Below, piece by piece: positions 17,785 through 27,089 of a DNA stretch of 64,000 nt. How positions within the stretch are numbered: the stretch's first letter is position 1; each line of letters begins with the position of its first letter. The position numbers and the translations under genes are program-made. The notes below the pieces were generated by a model. The model was not told the DNA's origin. It saw only the letters and a program-made list of their open reading frames with translations, and ran no database searches. Origin of the DNA: Chrysosporum bergii ANA360D (GTDB lineage: Bacteria > Cyanobacteriota > Cyanobacteriia > Cyanobacteriales > Nostocaceae); the NCBI RefSeq assembly GCF_029891735.1, contig NZ_JANQDH010000062.1, forward strand, positions 1 through 64,000, read 5' to 3'.

Positions 17785-18045
17785 GAAAGGTATTTGCTGT
17801 TTAACGGAGATGTAATGGAAGTTGACCACATCTTACCCCTTTCTAAAGGTGGAAAAGATGAACATAAAAATCTACAACTATTACACAGACATTGCCACGA
17901 TAAAAAGACAGCCAATGATGGAAGTCTTACAGGTATTCATGACAAGAACCATACCACTTAGGAGCCGTATTATGTGAAAGTCTCACCCACGGTTTTGGAG
18001 GCGAGCCGATCAGTCACCTGACTGGCTTAGTTTAATTGTATAATT
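17785..18045 (+). mobile_element. Group II intron 3' remnant with HNH fragment
   Basis: Plus-strand frame 17791-17961 reads FNGDVMEVDHILPLSKGGKD, then EHKNLQLLHRHCHDKKTAND and a TAG; this is the HNH endonuclease end of an intron-encoded reverse transcriptase. It is followed directly by GAGCCGTAT...GTGAAAGTCTCAC...ACGGTT (17962-17995), the domain V signature of bacterial group II introns, and by a domain VI-like hairpin (CAGTCA / TGACTG, 18010-18023) ending near TTTAAT. The reverse transcriptase, maturase and all upstream RNA domains are missing. A frameshift around KGIC/FNGDV shows further decay. Not mobile by itself. Confidence 0.85.
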
Positions 18046-18053
18046 ATAAACTG

Positions 18054-18147
18054 ATTAGTTGAAGAATCGGGAAAGCGGTTTTAATCGCCAACGGCTAACC
18101 CCCATGTCTGAAGCCATTAGCTCTGCTCGCCGTTGATATTTCGGTCA
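18054..18147 (+). repeat. 94-bp dispersed repeat, copy C
   Basis: A full-length copy running from ATTAGTTGAAGAATC to GATATTTCGGTCA. It begins about 9 nt beyond the group II intron tail. Its left hairpin has a G:T pair (AGCGGTTTTAATCGCC) in place of A:T in copy D. Confidence 0.9.
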
Positions 18148-18358
18148 ACCACCCAGGAACTATACCCTCTTGAGTAGAGACTAATAATAAGTATTGTTAA
18201 TAGAGGCGGCTTGATTCTGTAGATAGATGCTTCCAAAATTTGACTTATATCTGTTAAATTTGAATTAATATTATGAGGAGAGCAGTATCTAAAGCATTTG
18301 CCGATGGGATATGGAGCATTGTAATTTGCCCAAGTGAAGGTGATACTTCTAAAGTAAG

Positions 18359-18380
18359 AGTGTAGATGTTTGTCTACACT
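18359..18380. promoter_or_regulatory. Hairpin in the ndhS leader region
   Basis: Perfect 8-bp arms AGTGTAGA / TCTACACT with a 6-nt loop, 49 nt before the ndhS ATG. There is no T-run after it, so it is more likely a leader structure or operator than a terminator. The spacer 18148-18358 holds no recognised gene. Confidence 0.4.
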
Positions 18381-18428
18381 ACTAACAACTATTAAGCTAT
18401 AAACACTAAACCAGCGAGAGTAAACACC

Positions 18429-18623
18429 ATGATTTTGCCAGGCTCGACAGTTCGCGTTAAAAATCCCGCAGACACATATTATCGCTACGAAGGACTTGTA
18501 CAACGTGTGAGTGATGGCAAGGTAGCTGTGCTATTTGAAGGTGGCAATTGGGATAAACTAATTACCTTTCGCCTATCAGAATTAGAAACCGTAGAACTGA
18601 AAGCAGGACGAAAAGGAAAATAA
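18429..18623 (+). CDS. ndhS: NAD(P)H dehydrogenase-like complex subunit NdhS
   Basis: A 64-aa SH3-like protein matching NdhS, the ferredoxin-docking subunit of cyanobacterial and chloroplast NDH-1, which drives cyclic electron flow and respiration at the thylakoid. [20 protein letters not shown] and [20 protein letters not shown] are characteristic. The length is normal. ATG at 18429. It is 52 nt upstream of the HAS-barrel gene on the same strand, so the two are probably co-transcribed. Confidence 0.9.
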   Translation: MILPGSTVRVKNPADTYYRYEGLVQRVSDGKVAVLFEGGNWDKLITFRLSELETVELKAGRKGK

Positions 18624-18675
18624 ACTTGGGGAATAACCCCCACCCTGAACACGTAACTCAGCAATCAGCACTGTT

Positions 18676-19332
18676 ATGCGCCTACCTTTACCACAGTTTG
18701 CCACAAGCGATCGCCATCCCAACCACATTGCGGAGGTAATAGAAACTACCTCTACTGAATTTCTAGCCCAGTGCTTAGAACCGGAAGACTTAAGTTTTCC
18801 CCCCATGCCTCCCTTTGGTAGTTGGGTTTGTGCCGTGGATGAAGAATCAGGGCATCAAATTTATGCTGTGCTGTATCAAGTTACAACCATGCCCATAGAT
18901 TCAGTACATCGGGCAGTGGCTCTGGGGTTGTCATTGCAAGACCTACGGGAAGAACAACCCCAAATTTTTGCCATGCTGAAAACTGAATTTCGCGCTGTCA
19001 TCGTCGGGTTTGAGCATTCCTCCCCAATTCCACACCCTAACCCAAGGGTATATCAGTATCTACCACCCCGTCCTCCGCAGATTCACCAAGCTGTTTATCG
19101 TTGTGAACCAGAAGCCATCGTCAGATTCACTGAAGAACTAGATTTTTTGCGGACTTTACTTTCACTTAACAGCGCGCCGGTAGAATCCTTAACAGCAGCA
19201 GCCATCCGCCATGTCTACCAACTACGCCAAGCCGACCGACAATGGTTAATCAAGGCAGGGCGCACACTCAGCATTTTGTTAAAAGACGACTATGATCGCC
19301 TACGGTTTATTTTAAGTCAAATCCATCTCTAG
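18676..19332 (+). CDS. HAS-barrel domain protein
   Basis: A 218-aa conserved cyanobacterial protein. Residues 1-100 look like the HAS (HerA-ATP synthase) beta-barrel: HIAEVIETTSTEFLAQCL, FGSWVCAVDEESGHQIYAVL, then ALGLSLQDLREEQPQI. The C-terminal half (LDFLRTLLSLNSAP, then RQADRQWLIKAGRTLSIL) is helical and conserved in cyanobacteria. Neither ATPase motifs nor a membrane segment are present, so it may be a stand-alone docking or assembly protein. Function unknown. Confidence 0.78.
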   Translation: MRLPLPQFATSDRHPNHIAEVIETTSTEFLAQCLEPEDLSFPPMPPFGSWVCAVDEESGHQIYAVLYQVTTMPIDSVHRAVALGLSLQDLREEQPQIFAMLKTEFRAVIVGFEHSSPIPHPNPRVYQYLPPRPPQIHQAVYRCEPEAIVRFTEELDFLRTLLSLNSAPVESLTAAAIRHVYQLRQADRQWLIKAGRTLSILLKDDYDRLRFILSQIHL

Positions 19333-19493
19333 GAAGTTAATTATCCAACAACTACCCAGGTAGTTAATATGAAAATTTGTTACTTTTTTGTTAGGGTTAG
19401 CTTTACATTCATCAAGCACTGTTTTTAGATATTTTTTAGTCAATTACCTTCTAGCTAATTGCAACTTCACTGTCGCTCATTAAGATCCAACCC

Positions 19494-21710
19494 ATGGAAT
19501 CAATCTCACAAGTTCTGCTCACCGAACCAACTGCTCAAGTTCTCGGCGAGGAAGCAATTGTGACCTTTGCTGTTTTGGTGGTAGTCATCTTAGTTGTACC
19601 CATCCTGTGTGAGAGGCTAAGAATACCAGCATTAATAGGCTTAGTCTTCTCAGGCGTAGTATTAGGTCCTTCAGGCTGGAATCTCTTCCATACACAATCG
19701 CCACTTATGAGCCTGCTATCAGACATTGGCTTACTATACCTCATGTTTGTAGCAGGTTTAGAAGTAGAAATCAAGCATTTCCGCCGCCGCAAAAAACGCT
19801 CCTTGGGATTTGGTCTTCTCACCTTTAGTTTGCCCCTAGTCATAGGGACTGTGATAGCACAGATTTTTGATTTTGGCTGGAATGGTTCAATTTTAATCGG
19901 TTCTTTGTTAGCCTCCCATAACCTTTTGGCATATCCCATCATTAACCGTCTGGGAATAGTCAAGAATGAAGCCATCACCATCACCATGGGAGCCACAACC
20001 TTTACTAATCTGAGCGCAGTACTAGTATTAGCCGTTTGTTTAGCCACCACTACCACTGGGGTATTCAACTCACCTCAACTACTTCCCCTATTAATTAAGT
20101 TGACTGTTTACACAACTATCATTTTTGTGGGATTTAATTGGGCGGGTAAAGAATTTTTCCAGCGATTTGGAGACGAGCAAGGTAACAAATTTTTATTTGT
20201 CTTACTAACCGCATTTCTGGCTGCGGTGGGCGCTCAATTTATTGGTATAGAAACAATTATCGGAGCCTTCATAGCAGGTTTAGCTGTCAATGAAACCTTG
20301 GACGAAGGGCCAGTGAGGGAAAAACTAGTATTTATAGGCAGTGTCCTATTTATTCCTATTTTCTTAGTTAATTTTGGCTTAATCATTGATCTGCCAGCTT
20401 TACTAACCAGCATAGACACCCTGCAATTAACTTTTTTGCTCGTAGTCGGTTTAATCAGCAGCAAATTCATGGCCGCCTTATTGACCAAGCTACTATACAG
20501 CTACACTTGGACGGCAACATTGGCTATGTGGTCGCTATCTTTACCACAGATGCCCACAACTTTAGCAATAACTTTAGTAGCATATCGGGCTGAATTACTG
20601 CCAGAAGCATTATTAACCAGCGTTGTTGTTTTAATGTTCGTTAGTTACCTCCTAGGCCTATGGCTGACCCATCACACAGCCCTGGCTCTAGTCCCCTCAT
20701 CAGTTCCCCAACCGTCAGACCCAACTTCATCCCAGCAGACAACAGCAGAAAAACCCAGTCCTTTCACCATAGTTGTACCTGTGTACAATCCACAAACACA
20801 GCAGAACCTAATTGAAATGGCAGCACTACTAGCCAATCAAGCCCAAGGAAAAATTGTGCCATTAGCTATTACCACTGCTGCTGCCCAAATGGATGCACCA
20901 CACTTAGAAACTTGTTTGCGCCGTAGTCAACGATTACTAGCAAAAGCCACATTACAAAGTCAATTATTGGGAGTAGAAGCACAACCACTATTACGAATTG
21001 ATGACGCTTTTGCCCCGGGTATTAGTAGGGCTGCTCGGGAACAAGAAGCAAAATTAATTATTATGGGTTGGGGTAAACGCACAGGATTCAGAGCGCGTTT
21101 ATTTGGCAATGTCATTGATAATGTACTTTGGGCATCTCACTGTCCCGTAGCGGTCACACGTCTGATGGACTCACCTAAAAAAATTCAACGCATCTTAGTA
21201 CCCCTAGAAAACTTAACATCATCATCATTGCTACCCATACAGTTCGCCCAGATGCTAGCTGAAGCTAATGAAGCCCAGGTAACTGTCCTCAATGTCTGCA
21301 TAAATGAACCACGTCGTTCCTACAGACATCGCCCCAGCAGTTCCCAGAAAATCGCAGCCCGGCGATCGCACCTCGCTCTTTTAGTATCTCAATTAGCAGT
21401 GTCTAATCCCCCAGAAATTGAAATTTTAGCTCATGAAAATGCTGTTCAAGCCATTCTACAAGCAGCACGATTGTATGATTTAGTAGTGCTGCCTTTTATA
21501 CGTAATCGCACCAGTCCTGGTGGGTTAGCTATTAGCGACGTTACAACTCAGTTAGCCGCACAACTTACCTGTTCCATCGTCATGCTGGGAGAACCACAAC
21601 AAAGTCAAACCGAAATCTTACCAAATACTTACGCACGTAACTTAAATAATCATAATGAACTACCCCAGCCTACTTCGTTGATGTTGGGGTTTTTAGATCC
21701 CCAGCAGTAG
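19494..21710 (+). CDS. Cation/proton antiporter with universal-stress-protein tail
   Basis: A 738-aa protein of the CPA2 monovalent cation:H+ antiporter group (Kef/NapA-type). About 12 membrane helices span residues 20-395; PILCERLRIPALIGLVFSGV and IGAFIAGLAVNETL are typical core motifs. The region from about 415 to 700 contains two universal stress protein-like domains (IVVPVYNPQTQQNLIEMAA; IQRILVPLENL...CSIVMLGE), a fusion common in cyanobacteria and likely regulatory. The usual ND/DD pair is not clearly seen, so selectivity (Na+ or K+) is open. The last 20 codons run through a CCCCAGCCTACTTC hairpin that resembles an IS200/IS605 right end near 40.5 kb, so the C-terminus may have been rewritten. 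Confidence 0.88.
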   Translation: MESISQVLLTEPTAQVLGEEAIVTFAVLVVVILVVPILCERLRIPALIGLVFSGVVLGPSGWNLFHTQSPLMSLLSDIGLLYLMFVAGLEVEIKHFRRRKKRSLGFGLLTFSLPLVIGTVIAQIFDFGWNGSILIGSLLASHNLLAYPIINRLGIVKNEAITITMGATTFTNLSAVLVLAVCLATTTTGVFNSPQLLPLLIKLTVYTTIIFVGFNWAGKEFFQRFGDEQGNKFLFVLLTAFLAAVGAQFIGIETIIGAFIAGLAVNETLDEGPVREKLVFIGSVLFIPIFLVNFGLIIDLPALLTSIDTLQLTFLLVVGLISSKFMAALLTKLLYSYTWTATLAMWSLSLPQMPTTLAITLVAYRAELLPEALLTSVVVLMFVSYLLGLWLTHHTALALVPSSVPQPSDPTSSQQTTAEKPSPFTIVVPVYNPQTQQNLIEMAALLANQAQGKIVPLAITTAAAQMDAPHLETCLRRSQRLLAKATLQSQLLGVEAQPLLRIDDAFAPGISRAAREQEAKLIIMGWGKRTGFRARLFGNVIDNVLWASHCPVAVTRLMDSPKKIQRILVPLENLTSSSLLPIQFAQMLAEANEAQVTVLNVCINEPRRSYRHRPSSSQKIAARRSHLALLVSQLAVSNPPEIEILAHENAVQAILQAARLYDLVVLPFIRNRTSPGGLAISDVTTQLAAQLTCSIVMLGEPQQSQTEILPNTYARNLNNHNELPQPTSLMLGFLDPQQ
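21663..21689. terminator. Terminator-like hairpin within the antiporter 3' end
   Basis: CCCCA / TGGGG arms, loop CTACTTCGTTGATG, followed by TTTTT (21690-21694). It overlaps the last codons of the antiporter gene. The core is identical at 25 of 27 positions to a hairpin beside the tnpB remnant at 40495-40521. Confidence 0.6.
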
Positions 21711-21885
21711 GTTGAGATTTTTAGCGCTTCCTGTTTTAGTAAGCTTTTGTGCGGCTAAATCCAATAATCTGTATTTCATAAACCTAGGACAAGCTAACAT
21801 CTGCGTGTGCAAGGTTAGTTCCTAACCATGGGTTGTGATGGGTTGCGTTGTCGCTAACCCACCCTAGAATTTTTGGCTAAAACTA

Positions 21886-23472
21886 TTAACCGGCAGAAAT
21901 TTTTAAACTAGCCGGGTTCCCTAAATCACCTTTTAGGTTCACACCGCGCTGATTAGCGTGTAAATGCCGCAAAATTTGGTATATTGCCTCAATTTGCTGG
22001 GCTGCACCTGCTTTTTGGGCAATTTGTTCTAGAGAAAGGGCTGTTTTTTCCTTTTGTAATACGGCTATCACTTTTGATTGCAAATCAAGGATGTCCGCAG
22101 CAGCTTTTTTACCAGCTTCTACCCCTGGTTGATGGTAGGCGTTGATATTAACTAAGCTGGCATATAAACCAACAGCACGTTCATATAAAGCAATTAACGC
22201 CCCTACAGTTAAAGGATTAACTTGGGGAATAGTCACTGTGATAGAATCCCGCTGATTTTCGTACAGGGCCTGTCTAGTTCCTAAGAGAAAACCAGAAAGA
22301 AAATCTCCTGATGTGACCCCCGGTTGAACTTCTATGGATTTTCCCTGACGGTCTTCTAAAACTTCGATGAAAGTGACAAAGAAATTTGGTACACCCTCAC
22401 GTAATTGCTGCACGTAGGCGTGTTGGTCGGTGGAACCTTTATTACCGTAAACGGCGATACCTTGATAAACGGTCTTTCCGTTTAGGTCTTTTTCTTTACC
22501 TAAAGATTCCATGACTAACTGTTGCAAATAGCGACTGAACAACAGCAAGCTGTCTTTGTATGGTAGGACAACCATATCTTTTTCACCTTTGCCATTGCCG
22601 GAAAAATACCAAGACAAGGCTAACAAAGCTGCTGGATTATTTTCCAACTCTGGGACGCGGGTAGCGTCATCCATTTCTTTACCACCTTGTAGCATGGCGC
22701 GAACGTCAATACCCTGTAGTACTGCTGGTACTAGCCCCACAGCTGACATTTCTGATGTGCGCCCTCCTACCCAGTCATACATGGGAAATCTGGCTAGCCA
22801 ACCCTCAGTTTGTGCCACTTGATCTAGGTTGCTACCTACGCTAGTAATGGCCACAGCCTGTTTGGCAAAGTCTAAATTCTGTTTGGCGTAGGCTGCTTTC
22901 ACTTCTATCATGCCGTTGCGGGGTTCTGGTGTGCCTCCAGATTTGGAGATCACTAAAACCAAAGTGCTAACCAGGTTATCTCCTAGGTGAGTGAGAATGC
23001 GGTCAATTCCTGCGGGGTCACTGTTGTCGATAAAGTGAATTGTCAAAGCAGGAAAATCAGGCGCAAGGGCTTCAGCGACAAATTGCGGTCCTAAGGCAGA
23101 ACCACCTATACCGATGGATATAATATCGGTAAACCGACTGGCTTGAGGAGGATGAATAGCACCTGTGTGGACTTTTTCAGCAAAGGCTTCAATTTGTTCT
23201 AGAGTTTGAACAATCTCTTGTGTAAGTTCTGGAGTCGGTGCTAAATCAGGATTTCGCAGCCAGTAATGTCCAACCATGCGGCCTTCGTCAGGATTGGCGA
23301 TCGCACCCTTTTCTAATTCCGCCATATCCGCAAACGCTTTGTCAAACTTCGGCCGTAAGGACTCCACCAAAGTGTCATCAAAACTCATGCGACTGACATC
23401 CAGGTAAAGTCCCAATCCCTCGTGGAAATATAACCAATTTTGGTATCGTTGCCAAAGTGCCTTTGCATCCAT
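21886..23472 (-). CDS. pgi: Glucose-6-phosphate isomerase
   Basis: A 528-aa phosphoglucose isomerase joining glucose-6-phosphate and fructose-6-phosphate, central to glycogen turnover and the oxidative pentose phosphate pathway. [18 protein letters not shown] (phosphate loop), [43 protein letters not shown] and [15 protein letters not shown] are family motifs with the catalytic residues intact. Length is normal for the cyanobacterial form. ATG at 23472. The convergent antiporter ends 175 nt away, and an imperfect TGGGTT/AACCCA hairpin near 21838-21863 may stop both. Confidence 0.95.
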   Translation of the reverse strand: MDAKALWQRYQNWLYFHEGLGLYLDVSRMSFDDTLVESLRPKFDKAFADMAELEKGAIANPDEGRMVGHYWLRNPDLAPTPELTQEIVQTLEQIEAFAEKVHTGAIHPPQASRFTDIISIGIGGSALGPQFVAEALAPDFPALTIHFIDNSDPAGIDRILTHLGDNLVSTLVLVISKSGGTPEPRNGMIEVKAAYAKQNLDFAKQAVAITSVGSNLDQVAQTEGWLARFPMYDWVGGRTSEMSAVGLVPAVLQGIDVRAMLQGGKEMDDATRVPELENNPAALLALSWYFSGNGKGEKDMVVLPYKDSLLLFSRYLQQLVMESLGKEKDLNGKTVYQGIAVYGNKGSTDQHAYVQQLREGVPNFFVTFIEVLEDRQGKSIEVQPGVTSGDFLSGFLLGTRQALYENQRDSITVTIPQVNPLTVGALIALYERAVGLYASLVNINAYHQPGVEAGKKAAADILDLQSKVIAVLQKEKTALSLEQIAQKAGAAQQIEAIYQILRHLHANQRGVNLKGDLGNPASLKISAG

Positions 23473-23604
23473 AGGGAAATCTCAAATAAAGTATTACTTC
23501 CTTTCACAAGTTTAATGTAAGGTTACACCTATCCCTGCCTAGCCTTATACAGTTTTAACTCTTGGGTCTTACCCGGAGTCTTAGCTTTACATTCACTAGT
23601 TAAT

Positions 23605-23850
23605 TTAAACATCTGGCATGGGTACGACACGGATAAATTTAACTATTTCACCCCTAATTTCAATACCCACTAGATAATTATCAATGGTGAAACGGTGAAA
23701 AATGCCCTCCGCATCAACGCACCGCAGTTCTGGGAGACTATGGAGAGACATCTTTTGGCTAAACTCAACAAACACAAAATTATATATCCGTTGGTAGACC
23801 ACCGGCTCTAAATTCTTCAGGTCTACTAAAAAAGACCTGGCGTAGCGCAT
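23605..23850 (-). CDS. RelE/ParE-family toxin-like protein
   Basis: An 81-aa protein (from ATG 23850) with the pattern of RelE/ParE superfamily mRNA interferase toxins: MRYARSFLVDLKNLEP at the start, then LPELRCVDAEGIFHRFTID, YLVGIEIRGEIVKFIRV. A GTG at 23862 would add four residues. It is preceded by a likely antitoxin gene 49 nt upstream on the same strand, the usual antitoxin-toxin order. Whether it cleaves mRNA or targets gyrase cannot be told from the sequence. Pairs like this are common in Nostocales. Confidence 0.7.
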   Translation of the reverse strand: MRYARSFLVDLKNLEPVVYQRIYNFVFVEFSQKMSLHSLPELRCVDAEGIFHRFTIDNYLVGIEIRGEIVKFIRVVPMPDV

Positions 23851-23899
23851 TTCCAACCTCACGGGGCATTACCTTAACAAAAATTGATAGTTTACCAAT

Positions 23900-24097
23900 C
23901 TAGTAAAACATTAACGTTCGTTGGGCTTCTTCATGGGTTAAAATATCCCAGGGCTGCTGGGATTGCTTGGCTTTTTGTATTTCTTTTAACATATAAAAGT
24001 CACAATGTAAAGCATGGATATGCTCCCAGACACTTTGTAATTCTTCATCACTTAATTGCTCAATCAGGTGATGGATTCTAATTCTCAGTAAGTCCAT
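23900..24097 (-). CDS. Putative antitoxin of the RelE/ParE-like pair
   Basis: A 65-aa protein (ATG 24097) rich in charged residues, helix-forming throughout (MDLLRIRIHHLIEQLSDEE, ELQSVWEHIHALHCDFYMLK) with a C-terminal tail (LTHEEAQRTLMFY) that could wrap the toxin. No named DNA-binding domain is clear. The call rests mainly on size and position immediately upstream of the toxin. An in-frame TTG at 24106 would add three residues. Confidence 0.6.
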   Translation of the reverse strand: MDLLRIRIHHLIEQLSDEELQSVWEHIHALHCDFYMLKEIQKAKQSQQPWDILTHEEAQRTLMFY

Positions 24098-24215
24098 AAT
24101 AACCAAAAAATCAACAATGCTTAACCGCAGGATAAGATCATTCTAAAGTTAGAAGCCCCTTACTGCCTTCAGACGGGGTTAAAATGTTATAAATTACACC
24201 TAAATAAAAAACAGT

Positions 24216-25352
24216 ATGGTTGAATATCTCATTTTTTTAGCAATTTCTACAACAATTTTTGCTTTGTTTAGTTTGGGACTTAATTTGCAGTGGGGCTATA
24301 CCGGGTTAATTAATTTCGGTCATATTGCTTTTATGACTTTGGGAGCGTATACAACGGTGTTGTTCAGCTTTCAGGGATTTCCCCTACTGGTGTCAGCAGT
24401 TATTGGGGCAGTAGTAGCAGCTTTGTTAGGTTTAATTATTGGTTTGGCAACTCTGCGCTTACGGGAAGATTATTTGGCAATTGTCACCATTGGGGTGGGT
24501 GAATTAATTCGCTTAGTGGTGAATAACCAGGAATTACCTGTGGGTGATAGTTGGATACCCGGGGCTTTTGGTGTACAAAGTTATCCCATACCTTTATCTA
24601 CAGAACCTAATTTGTTTTTTCGATTGCTGATGATGGCATTGTTGACGCTGCTATTTGCTGTAACTTGGTTTGGGTTGTGGCGATGGATTGGCAGCGCTCA
24701 GAGGTCTTGGCAGGCTGATCAAGGTAAAAAAGTTAGTACCAGACAAGAATTAGCTTCGCGCTGGGGGGTAGGAATTGTATTTGCTTTATTAACGGCAGCA
24801 ATTTATATTTCTGGCATGATTGGTTTGTATGACTATCAACCAAAAGCGGGTTTGATGTTATTGTCGCTGTTAGTGTTGGGGTTTGTCTTCTGGAGACTTG
24901 AAATTCTAGTGCGATCGCCTTGGGGAAGAGTTCTTAAAGCTATCCGTGAAGATGAGGAAATACCCAAGGCAGTGGGTAAAGACGTTTTTTGGTATAAAGT
25001 ACAATCTTTAATGTTGGGGGGCGCGATGGCTGGTATTGCTGGGGCTTTCTTTGCTTGGCAACTTAGCGCCATTTATCCTGATAATTTTCAACCACAATTG
25101 ACTTTTGATGCTTGGATTATGGTTATTTTAGGGGGTTCTGGGAATAATATTGGCACAATTTTAGGGGCAGTAATTTTCTTTACTTACGATGCCATGACCA
25201 GGGAATTTTTACCGAAAATTTTTACAAATTTATCTTCTGACCAATTAGGCGCATTTCGCATCATGATCATTGGTCTGATTTTAATGATCCTGATGATTTG
25301 GCGACCTCAAGGTATTTTGGGTAAAAAAGAGGAACTCACCCTTGGTAAGTGA
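24216..25352 (+). CDS. Branched-chain amino acid-type ABC permease (LivM-like)
   Basis: A 378-aa inner-membrane permease of the LivM type with about 9-10 helices. The start GLNLQWGYTGLINFGHIAFM and the EAA-like loop LKAIREDEEIPKAVGKDVFW are characteristic. A 60-residue insert around residues 155-200 (WRWIGSAQRSWQADQGKK) is typical of the cyanobacterial version, part of the N-I neutral amino acid transporter (Nat system). The binding protein, LivH-type permease and second ATPase are not here; in cyanobacteria these genes are often scattered. It is 68 nt upstream of the ATPase gene and probably in one operon. Confidence 0.85.
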   Translation: MVEYLIFLAISTTIFALFSLGLNLQWGYTGLINFGHIAFMTLGAYTTVLFSFQGFPLLVSAVIGAVVAALLGLIIGLATLRLREDYLAIVTIGVGELIRLVVNNQELPVGDSWIPGAFGVQSYPIPLSTEPNLFFRLLMMALLTLLFAVTWFGLWRWIGSAQRSWQADQGKKVSTRQELASRWGVGIVFALLTAAIYISGMIGLYDYQPKAGLMLLSLLVLGFVFWRLEILVRSPWGRVLKAIREDEEIPKAVGKDVFWYKVQSLMLGGAMAGIAGAFFAWQLSAIYPDNFQPQLTFDAWIMVILGGSGNNIGTILGAVIFFTYDAMTREFLPKIFTNLSSDQLGAFRIMIIGLILMILMIWRPQGILGKKEELTLGK

Positions 25353-25420
25353 TTGGTCATTGGTGATTGAGGCAAAATCGGCTTGATCTGTACAAATAAA
25401 AAATGTTTTCATGAATTGTT

Positions 25421-26203
25421 ATGGTAAAGAATCAATTACCGCAGCTTCCTTTGTTGACTGCTAGTGGACTTTGTAAAAGCTTTGGTGGTGTTAAAGCAGT
25501 TAGTGATGCTGGCATTGAGGTATATAAGGGTAGTATTACTGGCTTGATTGGCCCGAATGGTGCTGGTAAAACTACTTTGTTTAATCTCCTTTCTAATTTT
25601 ATTCGCCCAGATAAGGGACGGGTGATTTTTGACGGTGAACCAATTCACCAGTTACAACCATATCAAATTGCCCAGCAGGGATTGGTACGCACTTTTCAGG
25701 TAGCCCGGACTCTTTCCCGGTTGTCAGTGTTGGATAATATGCTGCTAGCAGGACAAAAACAAACAGGGGAAAACTTTTGGGAAGTGCAGTTACAACCCCA
25801 TGTTGTGGCTAGGGAAGAAAGGGAACTGAAAGCACAAGCAATGTTGTTGTTAGAGTCTGTGGGATTAGCACACAAAGCCCTGGACTATGCAGGGGGGTTG
25901 TCTGGTGGACAACGGAAGTTGTTGGAAATGGGACGGGCGTTAATGACTAATCCCAAGTTGATTTTATTAGATGAGCCGGCGGCTGGGGTAAATCCTAGAC
26001 TAATTGATGATATTTGCGATCGCATTCTGACTTGGAACCGTGAAGACGGTATGACTTTTCTGATTATTGAACACAATATGGATGTGATTATGTCTTTGTG
26101 CGATCGCGTGTGGGTGCTGGCTGAGGGGCAGAATTTAGCTGAGGGAACTCCAGCAGAAATTCAAACCAATCCCCAAGTTTTAGAGGCGTATTTGGGACAG
26201 TGA
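25421..26203 (+). CDS. Branched-chain amino acid-type ABC ATPase (LivG-like)
   Basis: A 260-aa ATPase of the LivG type. Walker A GPNGAGKTTLFNLLS (about residues 43-57), the LivG-specific LVRTFQVARTLSRLSVLDNM, signature LSGGQRKLLEMGRAL, Walker B LILLDEPAAGVNP and the switch His in IIEHNMDVIMSLCDRVWVL are all intact. It energises the permease encoded just upstream. The stop is 5 nt from the stop of the convergent TauE-like gene, so a terminator must lie within one of the coding regions. Confidence 0.9.
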   Translation: MVKNQLPQLPLLTASGLCKSFGGVKAVSDAGIEVYKGSITGLIGPNGAGKTTLFNLLSNFIRPDKGRVIFDGEPIHQLQPYQIAQQGLVRTFQVARTLSRLSVLDNMLLAGQKQTGENFWEVQLQPHVVAREERELKAQAMLLLESVGLAHKALDYAGGLSGGQRKLLEMGRALMTNPKLILLDEPAAGVNPRLIDDICDRILTWNREDGMTFLIIEHNMDVIMSLCDRVWVLAEGQNLAEGTPAEIQTNPQVLEAYLGQ

Positions 26204-26207
26204 AGTA

Positions 26208-27089
26208 TTAAAACTTACTCCGTCCCTGCCCTTGGTAACTATAAATGTTGCTATTTTGCCAATAGGCTGATTTTTTAGCACTAAACTCTTGGAAAACATT
26301 ACGGTTTTGAAATAAAATAAACGCCGCTACTGCTAACAGGAAATAACCAAAATATTGTTGCAGTTTCTTTCCGTCAATATATTTAGATAGGTAAGCACCT
26401 AAAACAGTGCCCACACTGGCGGCTATAATAAATGAACCGATTATTTTCCCATCTAAAGTAAGCTGTCCCCAGTAGCCTAAAAAACCAGATACAGCATTAG
26501 CAGCAATAATTAACAGAGAAGTACCAATGGCTTCTTTCATTGGCACTTTTCCTAAAATGACTAAGGCCGGGATAATGGCAAATCCTCCGCCTACTCCCAC
26601 TAGTCCTGTTAATATACCTACCCCTAATCCTTCACTCACTAGCCACAACCAACAGTATTTACAAATTGGTTGGGGATGAAGTTGTGATATGGGTTTCCCC
26701 GGTGGTTTTTTAGTTGCTGTTTTCACACTGCGCTTAATCATTAAGCCAGCTGCTAAAAACATCATTGCTGCAAATAGCAGCATTTGTAAACTACCTGTGA
26801 CAAATGGCAGGTTGGCAATTTTAGCTCCCGCAAAAGCCCCCAACATGGTAGCAGAACCAAAGATAAATGCTGTTTTAATATTGACGTTTCCCTGTCGCCA
26901 ATGGGGAATGACTCCAATTAAGCTGACTGTTCCCACAATCACTAAAGTCATAGCCACGGCAGATTTTGGGGGTATTCCCATGACATAAACCAATGTGGGT
27001 AATGCTAAAACAGAACCACCCCCACCAATTAAACCCAAGCTAACGCCAATACCAACTGCTAGAATATGTCCTAAAATCCATGTAATCAT
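26208..27089 (-). CDS. TauE/SafE-family anion permease
   Basis: A 293-aa membrane protein (about 8 helices) of the TauE/SafE (DUF81) family, proposed exporters of sulfite or related sulfur anions. The two family halves are visible: GVSLGLIGGGGSVLALPTLVY at the start and GILTGLVGVGGGFAIIPALV in the middle. The ATG overlaps the stop of the rhodanese gene (ATGA, 27086-27089), so the two are translationally coupled. As the last gene of the sulfur module it would remove sulfite or thiosulfate produced by the upstream enzymes. Substrate inferred from context. Confidence 0.88.
   Translation of the reverse strand: MITWILGHILAVGIGVSLGLIGGGGSVLALPTLVYVMGIPPKSAVAMTLVIVGTVSLIGVIPHWRQGNVNIKTAFIFGSATMLGAFAGAKIANLPFVTGSLQMLLFAAMMFLAAGLMIKRSVKTATKKPPGKPISQLHPQPICKYCWLWLVSEGLGVGILTGLVGVGGGFAIIPALVILGKVPMKEAIGTSLLIIAANAVSGFLGYWGQLTLDGKIIGSFIIAASVGTVLGAYLSKYIDGKKLQQYFGYFLLAVAAFILFQNRNVFQEFSAKKSAYWQNSNIYSYQGQGRSKF

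Noticed and set aside
18273-18365. 30-codon frame (MRRAVSKAFADGIWS...) before ndhS
   Set aside because: GAGG is within the frame rather than before it, and the sequence matches no family. Too short to support.
18117-18503. 128-codon open frame on the minus strand
   Set aside because: It runs antisense to repeat copy C and the ndhS start, has no ribosome site, and shows no domain. The coding potential lies with ndhS.
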